Shown here: positions 8,117 through 14,023 of the stretch, in pieces | How positions within the stretch are numbered: the first letter of the stretch is position 1 | Layout: every line of letters starts with the position of its first letter | From: CAZCZY01 sp964503525 | Lineage (GTDB): Bacteria; Patescibacteriota; JAUYIX01 | Direction: 5' to 3' | Assembly: GCA_964503525.1 (NCBI GenBank) | Contig: CAZCZY010000025.1 | Location: forward strand, 1 to 14,023 | Length of the DNA stretch: 14,023 nucleotides | Notes under the pieces: generated by a model | The model's input: only the letters and a program-made list of their open reading frames with translations | What the model was told of the DNA's origin: nothing | Databases searched by the model: none | Translations under genes and position numbers: made by a program

Positions 8117-8804
8117 TGTCTTGTAGTTTGCTTCTGCCGGTAATGGCTTTATGGATAGTTGACTCAAGATTGCGATACATTTGGAGTAACGTAAAGTACT
8201 GGGTAGCTATTTTTTTCCACGCATCTAGCTTTGACACAAATGCGAGAGGCTCTTGGGTTAAATCGACTTCGTGGGTTTTATGCCATTGAGCTCGAAATAT
8301 CTCATTCCCAAACGTAAGCGCAGCAACGCCCGTAACTGTATTGCCGTCTTTTCTAATGATTTTAAATGGGCCCTTACCGAACTGAGCATCTACCGCTTCG
8401 TTTACAATTCTATAGTGCTCAGACATTTCGGATTCGTATGTTTTGAGTTCTTCTTTGAGCGAGTTTAATTGATCATTAATGTCTTTCCCCAGGTCCTCTT
8501 CGGGCACATACTCAAAATCCCACAAAAGCCACAGGGTAGATCTATTTGGATCTTCGCGTTTAACAGGCTTACCAATGTAACCAGACGGCATGTAACCGCT
8601 GTCATCTTCGATAACTATCCTGTCTCTGACAACCCGGGGGTATAGTTCCGAAAGCCGTACTTTTTTTCTCTTGTTCTTTTCAAGTCTAGTTCCGAGCCAG
8701 AAGGATAGATATGCCGTCACCGCAACCGAAACAGCCGGCACTATAATGTTTAGCCAGTCCCATGCATCTCTCGTTACCTGGATTGGGTAGCCCAACTGAG
8801 ACAC
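8091..8804 (-). CDS. Single-pass membrane protein with coiled coil, unknown function
   Basis: A 237-residue protein with a GTG start that directly abuts the TAG of the upstream nuclease gene (no gap). One hydrophobic helix lies at about residues 18-38 (LNIIVPAVSVAVTAYLSFWLG), followed at once by a basic cluster (RLEKNKRKKVR), which predicts a cytoplasmic C-terminal domain by the positive-inside rule. Residues about 102-140 are charged and heptad-like, suggesting a coiled coil. I do not recognise the cytoplasmic domain. The 3' end overlaps the Mod coding region by 26 nt. Location inside an R-M operon suggests a membrane-linked accessory function, but no catalytic motif is visible. Confidence 0.75.
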   Translation of the reverse strand: MSQLGYPIQVTRDAWDWLNIIVPAVSVAVTAYLSFWLGTRLEKNKRKKVRLSELYPRVVRDRIVIEDDSGYMPSGYIGKPVKREDPNRSTLWLLWDFEYVPEEDLGKDINDQLNSLKEELKTYESEMSEHYRIVNEAVDAQFGKGPFKIIRKDGNTVTGVAALTFGNEIFRAQWHKTHEVDLTQEPLAFVSKLDAWKKIATQYFTLLQMYRNLESTIHKAITGRSKLQDNALPPLQR

Positions 8805-9737
8805 CTATTTCCTTTTTTCTAACTTAAAACTGATTTTGTATGTGTAAAAATTAATATTAGTCGTCACCGACAATGCTCGCCTTAGGCGCATGTCTTCCTC
8901 TAGCGCAATAATAATTCCCTTTACAATTTGCCGCTCTTCGGCAAGTTCTTCAGCTACGTATCCCATGTACCGTTGTATCTGACCGACAACAACATCTGTA
9001 GCTCGGCCTTTCTTAAGTTCGACGACTAGTAACTCTTTTTTGTCTTTGCTTACGGCGAGAATGTCGATAGGGCCTGTGTCGCTCGGATACTGTTGCCCTA
9101 CTAATTCGCCTTCCTCCTGATAAATATCATAATGCTTTCCGAGCTCGGTGCTGCTCCAGTTTTGTACCAAGAAGTCTTCTAGATGTTTCTCCATTGCGAA
9201 GGCAACTGGGTCTGCAACCGTTTCATCTGTCGAAGTAATGATAATTGCTTTGTTTTCCGAGCCAATTAACTTTTCAATTTCAACCGCATATTTTGTAACA
9301 TTGCTAACAGTGCCAATAGAGCCAGCAGAATGGCGCAGAGCATCGCTCATTTGGTTACGCTGTACCTTGTTCGTAAACCACTTTACATTGCGACGATGCG
9401 GTAATTTCCCGTCCTTATCAAAGTAATATTCGGAAGTTACTTCACCCACATAATAAGCTGACTGGCCGTCCGGGCAAAGAACCACGTCTCCTACTTGAAT
9501 TTCCTTTCCAACGGTATACAGGGAGCCGCCAGCTAGACCTGCGGCTATCTTACCTTTATTGGGAAAACTATCTTGATATAGCGGAATAAAATACTTATTA
9601 AACGCCTGCCGGTCCTTATTTAATTCATCGGTGAAGTCTAGATAATATCCAAAATCAACACCAATGAAGTGACCCTTGTAAGCTTCTTCCGCGTGAGCAC
9701 TCTTTTTTCCCAGCATTATCCGATAATAGTTTTTCAT
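8805..9737 (-). CDS. NucS-type (PD-(D/E)XK) endonuclease with N-terminal beta-rich domain
   Basis: A 310-residue protein starting at an ATG that shares an ATGA with the upstream stop; an earlier in-frame ATG at 9755 is less likely. The C-terminal half is an EndoNucS/DUF91-like nuclease: M-E-K-H-L-E-D-F (182-189), G-P-I-D-I-L-A-V (222-229), V-V-E-L-K-K-G (238-244) and G-Q-I-Q-R-Y-M-G-Y-V (252-261) supply the D, E, K and Q of the active site. The N-terminal half (about 1-165), with YYRIMLGKKSAHAEE and a GDVVLCPDG...YYVGEV stretch, resembles the N-terminal domains of some Mrr-like restriction endonucleases and may be a PUA-like reader of modified bases. That would make it a modification-dependent or single-strand-specific nuclease. 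The second part is secure; the reader role is inference. Confidence 0.8.
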   Translation of the reverse strand: MKNYYRIMLGKKSAHAEEAYKGHFIGVDFGYYLDFTDELNKDRQAFNKYFIPLYQDSFPNKGKIAAGLAGGSLYTVGKEIQVGDVVLCPDGQSAYYVGEVTSEYYFDKDGKLPHRRNVKWFTNKVQRNQMSDALRHSAGSIGTVSNVTKYAVEIEKLIGSENKAIIITSTDETVADPVAFAMEKHLEDFLVQNWSSTELGKHYDIYQEEGELVGQQYPSDTGPIDILAVSKDKKELLVVELKKGRATDVVVGQIQRYMGYVAEELAEERQIVKGIIIALEEDMRLRRALSVTTNINFYTYKISFKLEKRK

Positions 9738-10267
9738 GGGTTGTACTTTGCGCATAGCGGATCTGGCTGTCCGTCTGCTTCTTTAATGGGATATGGCTGC
9801 CATGAATCGGGCTCAAACAACGAAGTAGAGCCCACGAGATGATTGTGTCTCAGGTCTTCGGTCGAGCACTTAACTACGTCTGCTTCGTCGTATTTGAATT
9901 CTCCAACAAGACGGTCGTATTTATCTTGAGCCTCGAACGCTTTACGGTCATCCCAAATCTCAATATTGCATTGTATATCGCACTTTTCTTTTCTGTACTT
10001 GAACGCAATCTGTTTGAGAAGGTCTTGATCTTGACTCTCTACGAATAGTGCAACATTGATCCATGGCTCCGTCCCTCCATTTTGCTGATGCTTAAGCACA
10101 TCGTACTCAGGCTCACTTGCGGCGGGTGACTCTACTGCGTTATTGGAGGCGCTTGAGGCTACAGGAAGTGAATTTGTTGCAACCGGCTCATTGCCAGAAC
10201 TGACCACTACAGCAGAAACGACGATGACCAATATTACTACACCACCTGTTGCCAATAGAAGTTTCAT
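9734..10267 (-). CDS. Membrane-anchored or secreted four-cysteine protein, unknown
   Basis: A 177-residue protein beginning MKLLLATGGVVILVIVVSAVV, a signal anchor or signal peptide (hydrophobic at about residues 3-22). A low-complexity Ser/Ala/Asn linker follows (about 23-55), then an acidic globular domain with four cysteines (C96, C100, C134, C172) that could form two disulfides outside the cytoplasm. There is no lipobox cysteine. I recognise no family. The ATG shares an ATGA with the stop of the upstream nuclease gene, and its own TGA overlaps the next gene in the same way, so it belongs to the operon and is not a stray gene. An exported protein in a restriction operon is unexpected. Confidence 0.75.
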   Translation of the reverse strand: MKLLLATGGVVILVIVVSAVVVSSGNEPVATNSLPVASSASNNAVESPAASEPEYDVLKHQQNGGTEPWINVALFVESQDQDLLKQIAFKYRKEKCDIQCNIEIWDDRKAFEAQDKYDRLVGEFKYDEADVVKCSTEDLRHNHLVGSTSLFEPDSWQPYPIKEADGQPDPLCAKYNP

Positions 10268-10749
10268 GGCTTTACTGCTCTAACCTCTAGCTTGGTCCTC
10301 CCCTTCGTATTGTGCCCTGGTGCCTGAAAGTTAATCAGGAGTCCGTGGTTCACCCCGAGGATCCTGAGGTAGTTGCGGATTTGTTGCTCCTCTTTGTCGC
10401 CGAGTTTGCTGGTGGCTTTGAGCTCGAGGATCAGGCGGTTGCGGCCAGTGCCGACAATGAGGTCGGGGTAGCCCTCGCCGACATAGTGCTCTTTGTAGGT
10501 GAGCTCGACGACTTTTTGGGCTTGATATGGGACTTTGGCGGAGGTTGGCATGAGGTTAGTTAGGGGTTTTTTATGAATTATCTTTACATCGTCCATGTTA
10601 CCAATGATGCGGACATAGTCCTCACAACCATCAATCGCTATCTTGCCACACTTGCACTCCACAAATGCCTTGTGCGTATTGCCTGGAATTTGGACTCCGC
10701 AATGTAGACACTCGTAGTAGTCCTGCTTGGATTGTTCTGACTGAGTCAT
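10264..10749 (-). CDS. Zinc ribbon fused to GxxExxY-type PD-(D/E)XK protein
   Basis: A 161-residue protein. Residues 14-34 hold C-L-H-C and C-K-C, followed by K-I-A-I-D-G-C-E-D-Y-V-R (36-47), a zinc-ribbon pattern like that of DUF7695 domains. Residues about 72-160 match the second half of GxxExxY proteins, a PD-(D/E)XK family: Y-P-D-L-I-V (94-99), L-I-L-E-L-K-A-T (106-113), Q-x-x-N-Y-L (123-128) and LLINF (137-141). D96, E109 and K111 are the expected catalytic residues. The signature GxxExxY helix that normally precedes them is missing, with the zinc ribbon in its place. The ATG at 10749 is chosen because it forms an ATGA with the Fic stop; the frame extends 53 codons further, but only through Fic coding sequence. 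Confidence 0.75.
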   Translation of the reverse strand: MTQSEQSKQDYYECLHCGVQIPGNTHKAFVECKCGKIAIDGCEDYVRIIGNMDDVKIIHKKPLTNLMPTSAKVPYQAQKVVELTYKEHYVGEGYPDLIVGTGRNRLILELKATSKLGDKEEQQIRNYLRILGVNHGLLINFQAPGHNTKGRTKLEVRAVKP

Positions 10750-11828
10750 AGTTTTTTGTAACGCGTGGTACGGCCCTGGCCAATGCGTTCTACCTTTTTT
10801 AGGCGCATCAACTTTTCGAGAGCCTGGTTGATGGTCGGCCTCGCAACGCCAGTGGCCTCGGAGATTTCTCCGGGTGACGCCTCTGCGTGTTGAAGTAGAT
10901 ACTCCCAAACGGCACGCTGCTTTGGAGAGAGCAGCTTTTCGACGTTCTCCTTGGAGAGTAGCTCAATGGCCATCTTTGACTGCTTCAATAAGATACCCAG
11001 GAAAAACTTGAGCCATGGCACTATATCCTCGCGCTCTGTTTTGAACGTCTTTTGGCTGCGTCGCAATGCCAGGTAATACTGAGCCTTGTTATCCTCGATC
11101 AATTTTTCGTGCGAGACGTACGGCATGTACTGATAGCCTGCACGCAGTAATGAGAGATTGGTAAGAATCCGTGACAGCCGACCGTTGCCATCCATAAACG
11201 GATGGATTTGTAAAAATTCTACAATGAGGTTGCCGACGACAAGCAGCGGGTGAAACTTTTTGTCTTCAAGCTCATACTTGGTCCACTCAACCAACTCCAA
11301 CATCTCTTTGGGAGTGAGGTACGCGGGTGTGGGATTAAATAAAACACCTACTGTCTCACCAGCCTCATTTTGCATTATCACTTTGTTCTCACCTTTTTTG
11401 TACTCACCGCGATGCCCCTGATCCTTTTGTACGAACTTAAGCAACTCCTGATGGAGATGTTTGATTACGCTCTCCGAGAGCGGTAGCCGCTTCCAAGAGT
11501 CAAAAACATGATTGAGCAACTCGTAGTAACCCTTTACCTCCTGCTTATCTCGATCCTTAAACTTTTGGATGTCGAGCCCGCCAATATATTTTTCGACGTC
11601 CTCATCGGAGAGCCGCGATCCTTCTATGCGGGTTGAAGCACCTGTTGAAGTAATCAACACAGACCGCTTGAGACGGCCCAAGACTTGTGGCGAGAGGCGT
11701 GCACCCGCAATCCACTGCCCTTTTAGTTCGTCTATTTGGGCAATCAAGGAGAGGATTTCCGTTGGCAGCTGCTCCAGCCGTGCTGTTAAACGATGTTTCT
11801 CGCTGTTTTTAGGGCTATCATGAGCCAT
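10746..11828 (-). CDS. Class II Fic protein with C-terminal winged helix
   Basis: A 360-residue Fic-domain protein, predicted to transfer AMP (or another nucleotide moiety) to a hydroxyl side chain of a target protein. The catalytic loop HPFMDGNGRLSR (209-220) is complete, including H209. An inhibitory-helix motif of class II type, S-T-R-I-E-G (65-70, [S/T]xxxE[G/N]), lies N-terminal to the Fic core, so basal activity should be self-inhibited through E69. Residues about 300-360 form a winged helix (LSPKQRAVWEYLLQH, then SEATGVARPTINQALEKL as the recognition region), a common arrangement in which Fic proteins may bind DNA. It is the first gene of the eight-gene operon. Repeats upstream of its ATG suggest it regulates its own operon. 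The target protein is unknown. Confidence 0.92.
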   Translation of the reverse strand: MAHDSPKNSEKHRLTARLEQLPTEILSLIAQIDELKGQWIAGARLSPQVLGRLKRSVLITSTGASTRIEGSRLSDEDVEKYIGGLDIQKFKDRDKQEVKGYYELLNHVFDSWKRLPLSESVIKHLHQELLKFVQKDQGHRGEYKKGENKVIMQNEAGETVGVLFNPTPAYLTPKEMLELVEWTKYELEDKKFHPLLVVGNLIVEFLQIHPFMDGNGRLSRILTNLSLLRAGYQYMPYVSHEKLIEDNKAQYYLALRRSQKTFKTEREDIVPWLKFFLGILLKQSKMAIELLSKENVEKLLSPKQRAVWEYLLQHAEASPGEISEATGVARPTINQALEKLMRLKKVERIGQGRTTRYKKL

Positions 11829-11844
11829 TTTCTAACTTTTAGCT

Positions 11845-11881
11845 AATCTTATACATTAACTATATAAGATTATATAAGATT
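11845..11881. promoter_or_regulatory. Triple 9-bp repeat over a TATAAT box before fic, candidate operator
   Basis: TATAAGATT occurs twice in tandem on the + strand (11863-11871 and 11873-11881), and its reverse complement AATCTTATA is at 11845-11853. The tandem copies are 10 bp apart, one helical turn. On the - strand, TATAAT (11874 to 11869) lies within the tandem pair and could be the -10 box of the fic operon, about 41 nt before the ATG; no good -35 box is seen at the expected distance. The natural candidate ligand is the Fic winged helix, which is inference. Confidence 0.45.
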
Positions 11882-11927
11882 ACGGAAATCCCGTGTTGGC
11901 GCCTCGCCGATTCTCAAGTAATGCTGG

Positions 11928-11987
11928 ATAGTTTACGTTGTCTCTCAACATGTAAACTATGTCAAAACATAGTTTCTTTTGAAGAAA
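11928..11987. repeat. Overlapping inverted repeats able to form alternative hairpins
   Basis: ATAGTTTAC (11928-11936) pairs perfectly with GTAAACTAT (11952-11960), with an inner GTTG/CAAC pairing. The same middle segment, as AAACTATG (11954-11961), also pairs with CATAGTTT (11968-11975). A further TTTCTT/AAGAAA hairpin spans 11973-11987. The first two pairings are mutually exclusive. The site lies between the WYL-coding tail and the fic operon, with no U-run on the - strand. On that strand a TTGACA lies at 11965 to 11960 but has no good -10 partner. It may be an operator with three half-sites or an RNA switch. Confidence 0.4.
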
Positions 11988-12020
11988 TTTGAGTCGCCCA
12001 TTAAGAGCACAGTGACTGAC

Positions 12021-12191
12021 TCATTCCGTCAGCAATTCAACCTCCAATATCCGGGCCACATTGAAGGTGCGTTCTTCCTTGCGTAGATAACAATAGGCCG
12101 CTAAACCCAAAAAGGGATGCCCCTCGTACTCCATCTCCGCCAGGCGCAGGGGTAAAATTTGCCGACGAGATTTTTCGTCGCGGGATTTGAG
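12021..12191 (-). pseudogene. In-frame WYL-domain continuation of the helicase, cut off by TAG
   Basis: After the helicase stop (TAG at 12194-12192) the same frame stays open for 56 codons to TGA at 12023-12021. It encodes LKSRDEKSRRQILPLRLAEM, then EYEGHPFLGLAAYCYLRKEE, then RTFNVARILEVELLTE. This is a good match to the second strand and C-terminal half of WYL domains, in particular the YCYLRKEERTF-x-V-x-RI core. The helicase's last residues, ERAIADKRPLQMT, are the usual start of the same domain. The TAG sits where WYL domains have the tyrosine of the Y-L pair, and TAT or TAC to TAG is one base change. WYL domains bind ligands or nucleic acids and regulate attached helicases or transcription factors. 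Confidence 0.8.
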
Positions 12192-13706
12192 CTAGGTCAT
12201 TTGAAGCGGTCGTTTATCGGCAATGGCGCGCTCAATCAGCGCCAGTTTTTGTTCGGGAGATTGCTCGCGGCTGGAGAGGCTGTACTGCAGGCTAGTAACA
12301 AACTTCATCACGCGATAGTCCAACAAAAGATGTTTGAGTGTTAGCGGTTGACGCAGCACTAATCCCTCCAGCGTGCGGCAGCGACTCAATGCGACGTAGG
12401 TTTGTCCCGCGGCAAAAGCTCCCCGCTCCATGTCGATGATCACGCGATCAAATGTTTTACCTTGACCTTTGTGAATAGTGCTGGCCCAGGCTAGTCTCAA
12501 GGGAAGTTGTGTAAAGCTGCCGAGATGTTCGCGTCCGAGACTTTGCGTCGACCTATCGTACACTGATCGAAACAATGTCCAGGAGTATTCGTCAACGTCA
12601 ACCGTTGCGCCATTATCAATGTGCACGCGAATACTCACATCATCTTTCTCACGGTTGCTCGCACGACTGCTTGCACGACCAAGTTTGCGCACCGTGCCGA
12701 GACTGCCATTGACCCAGCGGCCCTGACTGTCATTTTGCACAAACATTACGCGCGCACCGACTTTGAGTGCCAGATCTAGATCAGTCGGCAGATCACGCTC
12801 AGGAAAGTTGCCCGTAGTAGTGCCGCGGTAGTGCACCTCGCTTCCGGGGAGTCGTTGTAAGTTGTTGGCGTTAATGGTGTGCGCACCGAGATTGGTCGTG
12901 GTAAGACAGATGTATTGTTGCGCACGATCAACAAACGTCGGATCACAGCGTTGATTAATCGCCGCAAAGTGTTCGGGCGTGGTTGTGCGGTTACGAACAG
13001 CGTTGAGGAGTTCGATAAAATGCGCATCGTGCTGGCGGTATATTTTTTCAAGTTCGACAAAGGCGAGCTGGTTTTCCGCAAGTAAGAGTTGCATTGCGTG
13101 AGCTGAGAAAAAATAGGGTGTAGGGTAGATTTTTTGCAGAGCTTGGCGTTCGTCCCGTTTTACCACCGGCGGCAACTGATACAGATCGCCGATCCCAACA
13201 AATTGCTTGCCCCCAAATGGCTGCGGTTTTTTTGTCGCCGCCCGTAAAAACTCGTCAATGCAATCCAGTAGGTCAGCACGAACCATAGACACCTCGTCGA
13301 TCACGAGCGTCTCGAGTTGCTTAAATACTTCATTGTCGCGCTGTTTGACGCCGAGTTTACGCGCCTCTTTTAATGTGATCCCCGGCTTAAAGCGAAAAAA
13401 TGAATGAATGGTCTCGCCCTGTACATTGAGCGCAGCGACGCCAGTGGGGGCTAGTACCACGATGTTCTTATTGGTATGCCCGCGAAAATACTGCAGCAAG
13501 GTCGACTTGCCCGTACCCGCGCGCCCCGTCACAAAGACGTGCTGGGAGCCTTCAAGTAGAGCGAGCGCACTTTTAAATTGTGCATTGAGTTCAATTTTGT
13601 CAGTGCGAACCATGGGTTTTTTAAGCGAAGCAACATGTTTGACCTCTCCCAATGTGGCACGAGCTTCCGCTAGTTTATTTTTATTGCCGGTGATGAAGGT
13701 GAGCAT
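12192..13706 (-). CDS. PIF1-like (SF1B) DNA helicase
   Basis: A 504-residue 5'-to-3' helicase of the PIF1/RecD-like group. Motif I is GRAGTGKST (61-69), motif Ia APTGVAAL (86-93), motif II DEVSM (137-141), motif III GDLYQLPP (173-180), motif V TIHKGQGKT (410-418) and motif VI YVALSRC (437-443). Such helicases unwind DNA, G-quadruplexes and R-loops during replication and repair. The frame is open to a TTG at 13739, but the ATG at 13706 is preferred; an internal ATG at 13613 would start right at the conserved helicase region. Residues 1 to about 25 (LTFITGNKNKLAEARATL) resemble the N terminus of RdgB/ITPase pyrophosphatases, not of helicases. The C terminus stops inside a WYL domain at a TAG. 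The gene is probably separate from the fic operon, about 190 bp away from the WYL end. Confidence 0.88.
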   Translation of the reverse strand: MLTFITGNKNKLAEARATLGEVKHVASLKKPMVRTDKIELNAQFKSALALLEGSQHVFVTGRAGTGKSTLLQYFRGHTNKNIVVLAPTGVAALNVQGETIHSFFRFKPGITLKEARKLGVKQRDNEVFKQLETLVIDEVSMVRADLLDCIDEFLRAATKKPQPFGGKQFVGIGDLYQLPPVVKRDERQALQKIYPTPYFFSAHAMQLLLAENQLAFVELEKIYRQHDAHFIELLNAVRNRTTTPEHFAAINQRCDPTFVDRAQQYICLTTTNLGAHTINANNLQRLPGSEVHYRGTTTGNFPERDLPTDLDLALKVGARVMFVQNDSQGRWVNGSLGTVRKLGRASSRASNREKDDVSIRVHIDNGATVDVDEYSWTLFRSVYDRSTQSLGREHLGSFTQLPLRLAWASTIHKGQGKTFDRVIIDMERGAFAAGQTYVALSRCRTLEGLVLRQPLTLKHLLLDYRVMKFVTSLQYSLSSREQSPEQKLALIERAIADKRPLQMT

Positions 13707-13741
13707 TAGTTGGAATGCAGATACTCTATCAAATCGCAAAA

Positions 13742-13747
13742 ATTATA
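13742..13747 (-). promoter_or_regulatory. Possible -10 box of the helicase gene
   Basis: On the - strand TATAAT reads from 13747 to 13742, inside the palindrome AATTATAATT (13741-13750). It is about 36 nt upstream of the preferred ATG at 13706, a sensible distance. No convincing -35 box is seen 16-18 nt further upstream, so this is a weak call. Confidence 0.3.
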
Positions 13748-13833
13748 ATTTCTCTTTGGTGTTCTTGTGGCCGAGTCCCTTAATAGGATTGCCTTAGTGT
13801 AAAAGCAATGCCACGCATACATCCAGACGCCAC

Positions 13834-14023
13834 ATGACCGACGCTAATCCACCTCGCCGGTTCAATTTGCCTCCTATTCGTCATTCAGTTGCAAGAACTT
13901 CGGCACAAGAATATTCTCAGTCTATGACAATGCTAAAAAATTTGCTTTTTTTCGCGGCCATTACAAGTTTTGTCTTTGCTGGTTTGTCGCATCAAGCACA
14001 AGCAGAAAGCGGCACGACTTTTG
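13834..14023 (+). CDS. Exported protein with signal peptide, N-terminal part only
   Basis: A + strand frame, divergent from the helicase, opens with ATG at 13834 and runs off the window. An in-frame TAG at 13795-13797 limits the start. From a second ATG at 13924 the sequence reads MTMLKNLLFFAAITSFVFAG, followed by LSHQAQAESGTTF. This is a typical Sec signal peptide: one lysine, a hydrophobic core, and a likely cleavage site after A-Q-A. If translation starts at 13834, a 30-residue polar tail rich in proline and arginine precedes the hydrophobic stretch, which would fit a signal anchor with a cytoplasmic tail. Neither start has a clear ribosome binding site. The mature domain is outside the window, so no function can be given. 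Confidence 0.6.
   Translation, partial: MTDANPPRRFNLPPIRHSVARTSAQEYSQSMTMLKNLLFFAAITSFVFAGLSHQAQAESGTTF

Noticed and set aside
8117..8167. TTG start for Mod at 8167
   Set aside because: It would increase overlap with the upstream gene to 77 nt, and the remembered family start M-P-x-L-H-F-K-G-K matches the ATG at 8116.
10750..10908. A longer N terminus (53 extra residues) for the zinc-ribbon nuclease
   Set aside because: This stretch overlaps the Fic winged-helix coding sequence in another frame, is arginine-rich and unlike a domain, and the ATG at 10749 makes a clean ATGA overlap.
12192..12194. TAG as a reassigned sense codon throughout this genome
   Set aside because: TAG also ends mod, the NucS-type gene, the type ISP relic and the gene at 2358-3164 at sensible places, so it works as a stop.
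1..14023. CRISPR array, tRNA, rRNA or insertion sequence
   Set aside because: No regularly spaced repeats, no cloverleaf or rRNA-like stretch, and no transposase or terminal inverted repeats were found on reading either strand; small RNAs cannot be excluded without computation.

Overview
The window is a bacterial chromosomal segment dominated by a restriction-modification/defence island, with ordinary chromosomal genes at both edges. Base composition is moderate and uneven: 60-base lines counted by hand range from about 28% to 65% GC. TGA, TAG and TAA all end genes, so the code looks standard, and most start codons lack a clear Shine-Dalgarno sequence. These traits and a PIF1-like helicase with a WYL tail would fit a candidate-phyla-radiation (Patescibacteria) genome. 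That is a low-to-moderate inference, not a measurement.

Left edge (1-2302). The last codons of a TspO-like membrane protein on the + strand meet, on the - strand, a STAS-like (DUF4325-type) gene. Upstream of that lies an AAA ATPase of the DUF4143 class, whose promoter overlaps a perfect 11-bp inverted repeat. Next comes a 100-codon relic of the C-terminal target-recognition domain of a type ISP restriction-modification enzyme. A + strand gene of unknown function (2358-3164) with a weak PD-(D/E)XK-like pattern ends 5 bp from the converging R-M operon.

Centre (3170-11828, all - strand). Eight genes form one tightly packed unit. In transcription order they are: a class II Fic protein with a C-terminal winged helix; a zinc-ribbon/GxxExxY-type nuclease; a membrane-anchored or secreted four-cysteine protein; a NucS-type endonuclease with an N-terminal beta-rich domain; a single-pass membrane protein with a coiled coil; a type III Mod methyltransferase; a HEPN-like protein with an R-N-x3-H motif; and a type III Res helicase-nuclease. 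Three junctions are ATGA overlaps, one is a direct abutment, two are longer overlaps and one has a 2-nt gap. This predicts translational coupling along the whole set. Mod and Res give sequence-specific restriction; the other six genes are candidate accessory effectors or regulators. The Fic leader holds three copies of a 9-bp motif around a TATAAT box, suggesting autoregulation through the Fic winged helix.

Right edge (12021-14023). A PIF1-like helicase on the - strand ends at a TAG that falls inside a recognisable WYL domain. The same frame continues for 56 codons of good WYL sequence to a TGA, so the domain is cut by one amber codon (nonsense mutation, read-through or sequencing error). The helicase also starts with about 25 residues resembling the N terminus of an RdgB/ITPase pyrophosphatase. 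Divergently, a signal-peptide protein begins on the + strand and runs off the window.
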